From ZC4RG20 sp035760685 (lineage in GTDB: Bacteria > Pseudomonadota > Gammaproteobacteria > Steroidobacterales > Rariloculaceae), in NCBI GenBank assembly GCA_035760685.1, contig DASTSM010000056.1:1-8857 (forward strand): a stretch of 8,857 nucleotides of DNA. The letters run 5' to 3'. The position numbers and the translations under genes are program-made. The notes under the pieces are model-generated. The model was not told the DNA's origin. It made no database searches and saw only the letters and a list, made by a program, of their open reading frames with translations. Below, piece by piece: positions 1-4,857 of this stretch. The number at the start of each line of letters is the position of its first letter. Positions within the stretch are counted from its first letter, which is position 1.

Positions 1-4
1 AAAG

Positions 5-160
5 GGCAGAGACGCGTAAGCGACGCAGGTCCTAGCGCGCATGGGCCGAGGCGCGGAAGCGACGCAGGTCCTAGCGCGCAACGGCCGAGGCGCGGAAGCG
101 ACGCAGGTCCTAGCGCGCAACGGCCGAGGCGCGGAAGCGACGCGCGTCCCCGCGCGTGAC
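5..160. repeat. 39-bp tandem repeat, about four copies
   Basis: Four head-to-tail copies of a 39-bp unit lie at 5-43, 44-82, 83-121 and 122-160. The two central copies are identical over the full unit. The first is degenerate in its first third, and the last diverges in its final third. Each unit contains the block GCGACGCAGGTCCTAGCGCG or a variant of it. The period is a multiple of three, so one forward frame stays open from 41, but the first copy has an in-frame TAA at 17-19. I see no ribosome binding site or recognisable protein, so I treat it as non-coding. It lies beyond the 3' end of sseA, and 161-199 holds nothing I recognise. The array may continue to the left of the window. Confidence 0.85.
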
Positions 161-199
161 GGCCGTCTCGGCGGCGTGCGCGTCGAGAGCGCCCGAGCC

Positions 200-1075
200 T
201 CACGAGCCCGTCGCGACTTTGCGCGCCGGGTCCCTGATCCACTCGCTCCAAGAGCCGGCGTAGAGCCGGCCGTCGCCGAGCCCGGCCGCCTTCATGGCCC
301 AGAGCAGCTGACACGCGGTGACGCCCGAGCCGCACATCGCGACGAGATCGGCGGCCCGCCGGTCGCCGAGCGCCGCGCCGAGCGCGCGGCGCAGCTCGGC
401 GGGCGCGCGGAGCCGGCCGTCGGGCGCGAGCGTCTCGGTGAACGGCAGATTGACGGCCCCCGGCACGTGGCCCGCCACGGGATCGATGGGCTCCTTGTCG
501 CCACGGAAGCGCGCGGCGGCTCGCGCGTCGACGAGCACGGCGCCGGGCTCGAGCATCGCTTCGATCTCCTCCGTGCGGACGATCCACTCGTCGTGACGTC
601 TCGTGATCTCGTAGCGCGTGCGCTTCGGCGCCGGCACCGCGTGCTCGATGGGGAGCCCCAGGCTTTTCCAGCGCTCGAAGCCGCCGTTCAGCACGGCCGC
701 GCGCTCGTGGCCGATCCAGCGCAGCATCCACCAGAGGCGCGCGGCGATGGCCCCGCTGCCGGCGTCGTACGCGGCGACGAAGCTTCGCGGCGAGATGCCG
801 AAGTCGCCGAGGCGCGCGGCGAACGCGTGCGGATCGGGCAGCGGGTGGCGTCCCTCGTCGGGACCGGGCGGCCGCGAGAGGTCGCGATCGAGATGGGCAT
901 AGCGCGCCCCGGGCACGTGGCCCTCGAGGTACGCGGCGAAGCCGGCATCGGGTGCGCCGAGGTCGAAGCGGCAGTCGACGACGATGCAATCGGGGTCGCC
1001 GAGCCGCTCCGCGAGCCGCTCGGCTTCGATGACGGGGCTCTCGGCCGCGGCCCCCTCCTCGTCACGTTCGACCAT
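200..1075 (-). CDS. sseA: 3-mercaptopyruvate sulfurtransferase (two-domain rhodanese)
   Basis: This 291-residue protein has two rhodanese domains. The N-terminal, non-catalytic domain covers about residues 15-140 (VDCRFDLG, then GHVPGARYAHLD). The C-terminal catalytic domain covers about 165-285, with VDARAAARFRG, GHVPGAVNLPF and the active-site loop CGSGVTA starting at C248. CGSGVTA is the loop type known from mercaptopyruvate sulfurtransferases such as E. coli SseA, whereas thiosulfate-specific rhodaneses usually carry a basic CRKGVTA-like loop. The likely reaction is sulfur transfer from 3-mercaptopyruvate to a thiol or cyanide acceptor, in the cytoplasm. The frame stays open upstream to 1204, but that extension would overlap etfB and is low-complexity (Arg-Ala-Pro repeats), so I choose the ATG at 1073-1075. 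No clear Shine-Dalgarno precedes it. A TACAAT -10-like box ends only 6 nt before the ATG, so the mRNA may be leaderless or nearly so. The gene is divergent from etfBA. Whether the true substrate is mercaptopyruvate or thiosulfate is inferred from the loop. Confidence 0.9.
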   Translation of the reverse strand: MVERDEEGAAAESPVIEAERLAERLGDPDCIVVDCRFDLGAPDAGFAAYLEGHVPGARYAHLDRDLSRPPGPDEGRHPLPDPHAFAARLGDFGISPRSFVAAYDAGSGAIAARLWWMLRWIGHERAAVLNGGFERWKSLGLPIEHAVPAPKRTRYEITRRHDEWIVRTEEIEAMLEPGAVLVDARAAARFRGDKEPIDPVAGHVPGAVNLPFTETLAPDGRLRAPAELRRALGAALGDRRAADLVAMCGSGVTACQLLWAMKAAGLGDGRLYAGSWSEWIRDPARKVATGS

Positions 1076-1078
1076 GTC

Positions 1079-1138
1079 CCGATTGTACGCCGGGGCGCGC
1101 GGCGCGCGCGGGGCGCGCGGCTCGAACGGTACAATCGG
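1079..1138. promoter_or_regulatory. Divergent sseA/etfB promoter region with a 10-bp inverted repeat
   Basis: CCGATTGTAC at 1079-1088 and GTACAATCGG at 1129-1138 are perfect inverted copies separated by 40 bp of almost pure G+C. Each arm presents TACAAT, a 5/6 match to the sigma-70 -10 hexamer, reading outward: 1087-1082 toward sseA and 1130-1135 toward etfB. No convincing -35 hexamer is visible in the GC-rich spacer on either strand. The etfB transcript would start near 1142, giving a leader of roughly 37 nt. The sseA transcript would start almost at its ATG. An operator for a dimeric regulator is an alternative reading of the symmetry. The promoter role is inferred from sequence only. Confidence 0.5.
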
Positions 1139-1168
1139 AGCGTCGGGATTGCCGGCGAAGCATCGAAC

Positions 1169-1175
1169 GGAGAAG
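1169..1175 (+). promoter_or_regulatory. Ribosome binding site fixing the etfB TTG start
   Basis: GGAGAAG lies 3 nt before a TTG codon at 1179-1181, and its GGAG core is 6 nt from that codon. This is the only good Shine-Dalgarno match near the place where homology to EtfB begins. It supports TTG as the initiation codon rather than an upstream ATG inside sseA. Confidence 0.75.
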
Positions 1176-1178
1176 ACC

Positions 1179-1928
1179 TTGCGCAGGATCCTCGTCTGCC
1201 TCAAGCGCGTCGTCGACTACAACGTGCGCGTGCGCGTGAAGCCGGACGGCTCGGGCGTCGCGACCGAAGGCGCGAAGATGAGCATCAACCCGTTCGACGA
1301 GATCGCGCTCGAGGAGGCGCTCAGGATTCGCGAGCGCGGGCAGGCGGACGAGATCGTGCTCTGCTCGATCGGCACCGCGGAGTGGCAGCAGCAGCTTCGC
1401 ACGGGTCTCGCGATGGGCGCCGATCGCGCGCTGCTCGTCGAGACCGCTGCGCCGCTCGAGCCGCTGTCGGTCGCGAAGGTGCTGCGTGCGATCGTCGAGC
1501 GCGAGGCTCCGTTCCTCGTCCTGCTCGGCAAGCAGGCCATCGACGGCGACGACAACCAGACGGGTCAGATGCTCGCTGCGCTGTGGGGGCGGCCGCAGGC
1601 GACGTTCGCCTCCCGTCTCACGATCGAGGGCGAGGCCGCGACCGTCGCGCGCGAGGTCGACGAGGGGCTTCAGGTCATCGAGATCGATCTGCCGGCCGTC
1701 GTCACGACCGACTTGCGGCTCAATCAGCCGCGTTACGTCAAGCTGCCCGAGATTCTCAAGGCGAAGCGCAAGCCGCTCGAGACGCTCCCGCTCGAGGGGC
1801 TCGGCGTCGAGCTCGAGGAGCAGTTCCGAATTCTGCGCTACGAGGAGCCGCCGCCGCGTGCCAAGGGCGTTTTCGTCGAGACGCCCGCGGAGCTCGTCGA
1901 GGCGCTGCGCGCGCGAGGTGCGCTGTGA
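1179..1928 (+). CDS. etfB: Electron transfer flavoprotein, beta subunit
   Basis: This 249-residue protein has the usual EtfB length. It is the AMP-binding subunit of the soluble heterodimeric flavoprotein that takes electrons from acyl-CoA and related dehydrogenases and passes them to ETF:quinone oxidoreductase. Visible landmarks are the N-terminal ILVCLKRVVDYNVRVRVKPD, the nucleotide-binding stretch GKQAIDGDDNQTGQMLAAL at about 117-135, and VTTDLRLNQPRYVKLPEILK at 175-194. The last of these contains the dehydrogenase-recognition loop (family form LPxIMKAKKK, here LPEILKAKRK). The start is TTG with GGAGAAG just upstream. The open frame extends back to 984, but that part is antisense to sseA and does not look like EtfB. 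The stop overlaps the etfA start by 4 bp (GTGA), indicating translational coupling. The TTG codon may limit expression. Confidence 0.95.
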   Translation: MRRILVCLKRVVDYNVRVRVKPDGSGVATEGAKMSINPFDEIALEEALRIRERGQADEIVLCSIGTAEWQQQLRTGLAMGADRALLVETAAPLEPLSVAKVLRAIVEREAPFLVLLGKQAIDGDDNQTGQMLAALWGRPQATFASRLTIEGEAATVAREVDEGLQVIEIDLPAVVTTDLRLNQPRYVKLPEILKAKRKPLETLPLEGLGVELEEQFRILRYEEPPPRAKGVFVETPAELVEALRARGAL

Positions 1929-2884
1929 GCGTCCGGGTCCTGATCGTCGCCGAGCACGACGGCGCGCGGCTCGCGGAAGCCACGGCAAAATGCGTCGCGT
2001 GCGCGGGCGGTCTCGGAGCCGAGACCGTCGACGTCGCCGTCCTCGCCGAGCGCGCGGGGCCGATCGCGGAGCAGGCGGCGCGCATCCCCGGAGTCGATCG
2101 AGTGCTCGCCGTCGAGGACGCGCCGAACGCCGCGCCGCTCGCGGCCGTGCTCGCGCCGCAAATCGCGGAGCTCGCCGCCGGCTACACGCACGTGCTCGGA
2201 CCGTCGACGACGTTCGGCAAGGACGTGATGCCGCGCGTCGCCGCGCTGCTCGGCGTGGGCCAGGTCAGCGACGTCTCGCTCGTGGAGGGTCCCTATCGCT
2301 TCAAGCGCCCGATCTATGCCGGCAACGCGATCGTGACGGTCGAGGCGCGCGCCGATCGCAAGCTCGTCGCGACCGTGCGCACGGCGTCCTACCGGCCGCC
2401 GGCAGGAGAACGGGACGCGGCCGCGCCGATCGAGACGCGGCGCGCGGAGGCCCCTTCCGCACCGCATACGAGATTCGTGAGGCTCGAATCCGAGCGCAGC
2501 GGCCGCCCGGACCTCCAGACCGCCGCGCGCGTCGTCGCGGGCGGGCGCGCGTTCGGAAGCGCCGAGAAGTTCGCGCTGCTCTACGAGCTCGCCGACGAGC
2601 TCGGCGCGGCGGTCGGCGCATCGCGCGCGGCCGTCGATGCGGGTTACGCCGCGAACGACCTCCAGGTCGGGCAGACGGGCAAGGTCATCGCGCCCGAGCT
2701 CTACATCGCGATCGGCATCTCGGGCGCGATCCAGCACCTGACCGGCATCAAGGACGCCCGCGTCATCGCGGCCATCAACAAGGATCGCGACGCGCCGATC
2801 TTCGAGGTCGCCGACGTCGGCCTCGTCGCGGATCTCTTCGAGGCGCTGCCGGCCTTGGTCGCGGCCCTCAAAGCCGCGCGCTAG
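1925..2884 (+). CDS. etfA: Electron transfer flavoprotein, alpha subunit
   Basis: This 319-residue protein is the FAD-binding partner of EtfB. The N-terminal domain (about 1-165) carries LGPSTTFGKDVMPRVAALLG at 91-110 and the conserved RPIYAGNAIVTV at 128-139. The C-terminal FAD domain (about 195-319) carries GGRAFGSAEKF, then GASRAAVDAGYAANDLQVGQ at 231-250. The EtfA signature spans 259-293 (LYIAIGISGAIQHLTGIKDA, then VIAAINKDRDAPIF). The start is GTG at 1925-1927, overlapping the etfB stop, with GAGG at 1915-1918 as ribosome binding site. The frame is open from position 41 onward, but everything before 1925 is a GC-bias artefact. Complex formation with EtfB is expected from the family. The electron-donating dehydrogenases are not encoded nearby, so substrate pathways cannot be assigned. 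The TAG stop is followed after 2 nt by a palindromic repeat. Confidence 0.96.
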   Translation: MSVRVLIVAEHDGARLAEATAKCVACAGGLGAETVDVAVLAERAGPIAEQAARIPGVDRVLAVEDAPNAAPLAAVLAPQIAELAAGYTHVLGPSTTFGKDVMPRVAALLGVGQVSDVSLVEGPYRFKRPIYAGNAIVTVEARADRKLVATVRTASYRPPAGERDAAAPIETRRAEAPSAPHTRFVRLESERSGRPDLQTAARVVAGGRAFGSAEKFALLYELADELGAAVGASRAAVDAGYAANDLQVGQTGKVIAPELYIAIGISGAIQHLTGIKDARVIAAINKDRDAPIFEVADVGLVADLFEALPALVAALKAAR

Positions 2885-2886
2885 CC

Positions 2887-2981
2887 GAAAATGGGGTCAG
2901 ACCCCAATTTCGACTAGCGGAAAATGGGGTCTGACCCCATTTTTCGGGGCGCGCGAAAAAATGGGGTCTGACCCCATTTTT
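2887..2981. repeat. Cluster of three REP-like palindromes (GGGGTCWGACCCC core)
   Basis: Three copies of a short palindrome lie at 2887-2911, 2921-2944 and 2956-2981. Each has the core GGGGTCAGACCCC or its reverse complement GGGGTCTGACCCC, flanked by A-runs on the left (AAAAT) and T-runs on the right (ATTTT). The central base shows orientation: copy 1 reads TCAGA, copies 2 and 3 read TCTGA, so copies 1 and 2 form an inverted pair. Copy 1 is imperfect on its right side (CCCCAATTT). Each copy can fold as a 9-bp stem with a 5-nt loop ending in T residues, and the cluster lies between the convergent etfA and peroxiredoxin genes. It could therefore act as a bidirectional terminator. That function is inferred. 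Confidence 0.9.
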
Positions 2982-3466
2982 CAGGCGAGCTGCGCGAGCG
3001 CCGTGTCGGCCGAGCTCACGCCGAACTGTCCGGCCGGCTCGATGTTGAGCTTCTCGACGACGCCGTCGTCGACGATGATCGAGAAGCGCTGGCTCCGCTT
3101 GCCCATGCCGAACTTGCTCGCGTCGAGCTCGAGGCCGAGGGCCTTCGCGTACTCGCCGTTGCCGTCCGACAGCATGAGGACGTTGTCGCCGACGTTCGAG
3201 GATTTGCCCCACGCCGACATCACGAAGACATCGTTGACGGCCATGCAAGCGATCGTGTCGACGCCCTTGGCCCTGATGTCCGCCGCCTTGTCGACGAAGC
3301 CCGGCAGATGCTTCATCGAGCAGGTCGGCGTGAACGCACCGGGCACGGAGAAGAGGACGACCTTCTTGCCGTTGAAGAGCTGGTCGGTCGTGAGCGGCTC
3401 GGGCCCGTTCGCGCCCATGACCGTGAACTGCCCCTTCGGCATCTTGTCTCCGACTTTGATGCTCAT
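2981..3466 (-). CDS. Peroxiredoxin, Prx5 (AhpC/TSA, redoxin) family
   Basis: This 161-residue protein reduces hydrogen peroxide and alkyl hydroperoxides through a peroxidatic cysteine, probably in the cytoplasm since no signal peptide is seen. The active-site motif is VPGAFTPTCS with C49. Other family landmarks are IACMAVND at 72-79, where C74 occupies a common second-cysteine position, WGKS at 86-89 and RSQRFSIIVDDG at 124-135. R124 or R127 is the likely active-site arginine. C49 and C74 are the only cysteines, so reduction by glutathione/glutaredoxin or a 1-Cys mechanism is more likely than a Prx5 atypical 2-Cys disulfide; this is inference. The ATG at 3464-3466 has a strong ribosome binding site, AAGGAGAAGG, at 3481-3472. 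The TGA stop (2983-2981) touches the edge of the third palindromic repeat. The gene is divergent from the ilvC operon and convergent with etfA. Confidence 0.94.
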   Translation of the reverse strand: MSIKVGDKMPKGQFTVMGANGPEPLTTDQLFNGKKVVLFSVPGAFTPTCSMKHLPGFVDKAADIRAKGVDTIACMAVNDVFVMSAWGKSSNVGDNVLMLSDGNGEYAKALGLELDASKFGMGKRSQRFSIIVDDGVVEKLNIEPAGQFGVSSADTALAQLA

Positions 3467-3513
3467 GCTTGCCTTCTCCTTGTTGTTGGCTCGGGATTCC
3501 CGGAGGGGGCATC

Positions 3514-3542
3514 ACTCTAGCAGCCGGCTCCGGCCGCGTCGA
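3514..3542 (-). promoter_or_regulatory. Candidate promoter of the peroxiredoxin gene
   Basis: On the minus strand, TCGACG (3542-3537) is followed by a 17-bp spacer and TAGAGT (3519-3514). Each hexamer matches the sigma-70 consensus at 4 of 6 positions. TGC directly precedes the -10 box, giving an extended -10. Transcription would start near 3507, leaving a leader of about 40 nt. A small inverted repeat, CGGGATTCCCG (3492-3502), lies within that leader. No OxyR-type site is evident to me. Confidence 0.5.
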
Positions 3543-3580
3543 TTCGCCGCGCTCCGCCCGCCCGGGCTCGGCCTAAGGCA

Positions 3581-3609
3581 TTGACATCGCTTGCGGGCTT
3601 GATGATGAT
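3581..3609 (+). promoter_or_regulatory. Candidate promoter of the ilvC operon
   Basis: A perfect -35 hexamer TTGACA at 3581-3586 is followed by a 17-bp spacer and GATGAT at 3604-3609, a 4/6 match to the -10 consensus. Transcription would start near 3616, about 20 nt before the leader-peptide ATG. The TTG of the -35 box also opens a 74-codon frame (3581-3805), but that product has no BCAA run and I do not consider it a gene. Confidence 0.6.
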
Positions 3610-3635
3610 GCCGGTTCACCACGCGACTGACCGAG

Positions 3636-3707
3636 ATGAGTGGACTTCGCATCGCCTTGCGCCTTGCCGTACGGCTCACGCGCAGCCGGTGCGGGCGCTT
3701 GGCTTAA
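3636..3707 (+). CDS. Leader peptide of the ilvC operon (attenuation peptide)
   Basis: This 23-residue ORF runs from ATG at 3636-3638 to TAA at 3705-3707. Residues 4-14 read LRIALRLAVRL, so 6 of 11 codons are branched-chain (CTT, ATC, TTG, CTT, GTA, CTC). A further Leu is at residue 22. A short ORF rich in Leu, Ile and Val codons, placed between a promoter and an intrinsic terminator upstream of a BCAA biosynthetic gene, is the hallmark of ribosome-mediated attenuation, as in the E. coli ilv and leu leaders. The codon mix suggests a response to all three amino acids with a bias to leucine. The Shine-Dalgarno is weak (only GAG next to the ATG), which is the main doubt about the start. The peptide itself probably has no other function. 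Confidence 0.72.
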   Translation: MSGLRIALRLAVRLTRSRCGRLA

Positions 3708-3759
3708 CGTTTAGCCTCAAGTCAAAACCCCGCACCCAGAAGGGTTGCGGGGTTTTTTT
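3645..3759 (+). promoter_or_regulatory. Transcription attenuator controlling ilvC (BCAA responsive)
   Basis: Alternative pairings can be drawn by hand. Segment 1 (3667-3676) pairs with segment 2 (3684-3694) in two 5-bp blocks with one bulged G and one G-U pair, forming a pause hairpin. Segment 2, as GGTGCGGG at 3688-3695, is also perfectly complementary to CCCGCACC at 3729-3736, giving an 8-bp antiterminator. That antiterminator uses the left arm of the intrinsic terminator (3724-3756). A minor hairpin (about 3698-3721) could nest inside it. In the expected mechanism, a ribosome stalled at the Leu/Ile/Val codons covers segment 1 and frees segment 2 to block termination. A ribosome that reaches the TAA at 3705-3707 covers segment 2, and the terminator forms. 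The pairings are seen in the sequence; the mechanism is inferred from the known class. Confidence 0.75.
3724..3759 (+). terminator. Intrinsic terminator of the ilvC leader
   Basis: The left arm AAAACCCCGCA (3724-3734) pairs perfectly with TGCGGGGTTTT (3746-3756). The stem continues as CCC/GGG (3735-3737 with 3742-3744) past one bulged T at 3745, closed by an AGAA loop. A run of seven T residues (3753-3759) follows. There is no full-length gene upstream that it would terminate, and ilvC starts 81 nt downstream. It therefore fits an attenuator, not an end-of-operon signal. Between 3760 and the ilvC ribosome binding site I see nothing else. Confidence 0.93.
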
Positions 3760-3825
3760 ATTGGCCAACCGGCGCGAGCAATCGGCGCCGACGGCGCGAC
3801 CTTAGGCGACGCGTCGGGATCTTTC

Positions 3826-3834
3826 GAGAGAGGA
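3826..3834 (+). promoter_or_regulatory. Ribosome binding site fixing the ilvC start
   Basis: GAGAGAGGA ends 6 nt before the ATG at 3841-3843. A second ATG at 3836-3838 is out of frame and too close to the site. The upstream in-frame candidate start at 3745 lies inside the terminator hairpin, so 3841 is the supported start. Confidence 0.8.
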
Positions 3835-3840
3835 CATGCA

Positions 3841-4827
3841 ATGCAGCTGTTTGTGGAATCCGACGCTCGGCCCGAGGCACTCGGCGGCGAACGGTTGGCC
3901 GTGCTCGGCTACGGGAGTCAGGGACGCGCCCATGCGATGAACCTGCGCGACTCGGGCTACGACGTCGTCGTGGGCCTCCGGCCGGGCGGCGCGAGCGCGG
4001 CGAAGGCCGCGCGGGACGGCTTCTCGGTCGTGTCGCCCGCGGAAGCCGTGAAGGGCGCCGGTCTCGTCGCCTTCCTCGTGCCCGACATGGCGCAGGGACG
4101 GCTTTACAAGGAGATCGAGCCCGCGCTCCAGCGCGGCGCAACGCTGCTCTTCGCGCACGGCTTCAACATTCATTACAAGCAGATCGAGCCGCGCGCCGAT
4201 CTCGACGTCGTGCTCATCGCGCCGAAGGGTCCCGGCGATCTCGTGCGCCGGCAGTACGAAGCCGGCCGCGGCGTCCCGTGCCTCCTGGCCGTCGCGCAGG
4301 ACGCGACGGGCAAGGCGCAGGAGCGTGCCCTCGCCTACGCGCACGGCATCGGCGGCACGCGCGGCGGCGTGCTGACGACGACGTTCGCCGAAGAGACCGA
4401 GACGGATCTTTTCGGCGAGCAGGCCGTGCTCTGCGGGGGTTTGACCGAGCTCATCGTGCGCGGCTTCGAGACGCTCGTCGAGGCGGGCTATCAGCCCGAG
4501 GTCGCCTACTTCGAGTGCATGCACGAGGTGAAGCTCATCGTCGACTTGCTGCACGAAGGCGGCCTCAAGAAGATGCACCAGTACGTCAGCGAGACGGCCA
4601 AGTTCGGCGACTTGACGCGCGGCCCGCGTATCGTCGACGAGCACGTGAAGGCCAACATGCGGCAGGTGCTCAAGGAGATCCGCAACGGCCAATTCGCCGA
4701 CGAATGGATCAAGGAAAACCAAGCCGGCATGCCGAGCTACAAGCGCCTGCTCGCCGAGGATCTCGACCGCGGCCTCGAGAAGGTCGGCCGCGAGCTTCGC
4801 GGACGCATGAGCTGGCTGCAGGAATGA
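3841..4827 (+). CDS. ilvC: Ketol-acid reductoisomerase, class I (NADP+)
   Basis: This 328-residue protein catalyses the Mg2+-dependent alkyl migration and NADPH reduction of acetolactate and acetohydroxybutyrate to dihydroxy acids, the second common step of valine/leucine and isoleucine synthesis. The N-terminal Rossmann domain shows GYGSQG at 23-28 and the cofactor loop GLRPGGAS at 45-52, where R47 and S52 are consistent with NADPH preference. Catalytic landmarks are H106 (FAHGFNIHY) and K129 (APKGPG). The metal ligands are D189 and E193 (ETDLFGEQ), plus E225 and E229 (ECMHEVK), with S250 in YVSETAKFGD. The length matches the short class I enzymes rather than the duplicated class II form of E. 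coli. The start at 3841 has GAGAGAGGA upstream. It is the first structural gene after the attenuator and is followed after 30 bp by ilvE. Confidence 0.97.
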   Translation: MQLFVESDARPEALGGERLAVLGYGSQGRAHAMNLRDSGYDVVVGLRPGGASAAKAARDGFSVVSPAEAVKGAGLVAFLVPDMAQGRLYKEIEPALQRGATLLFAHGFNIHYKQIEPRADLDVVLIAPKGPGDLVRRQYEAGRGVPCLLAVAQDATGKAQERALAYAHGIGGTRGGVLTTTFAEETETDLFGEQAVLCGGLTELIVRGFETLVEAGYQPEVAYFECMHEVKLIVDLLHEGGLKKMHQYVSETAKFGDLTRGPRIVDEHVKANMRQVLKEIRNGQFADEWIKENQAGMPSYKRLLAEDLDRGLEKVGRELRGRMSWLQE

Positions 4828-4857
4828 GCGACAGCTGACGCTTAGGAGATCAAAGGA

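Noticed and set aside
41..1924. Long forward open frame continuous with etfA (947 codons in all)
   Set aside because: The part before 1925 is antisense to sseA and out of frame with etfB, has an Arg/Ala/Gly-rich composition, and shows no family motif. It is a GC-bias artefact and not a fusion protein.
2868..3515. 215-codon minus-strand frame overlapping the peroxiredoxin gene
   Set aside because: It is a shifted-frame shadow of the peroxiredoxin; it includes repeat-derived Asn-Gly-Val-Arg-Pro repeats at its end.
3581..3805. 74-codon frame beginning at the TTG of TTGACA, containing Met-Met-Met-Pro-Val
   Set aside because: It runs through the terminator, has no BCAA-codon cluster, and its start coincides with the -35 box. 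The overlapping 23-codon ORF at 3636 explains the region better.
3616..3840. T-box or metabolite riboswitch upstream of ilvC
   Set aside because: No T-box (TGGNACC-type) motif or specifier stem is seen, and the short BCAA-rich ORF with overlapping hairpins fits leader-peptide attenuation.
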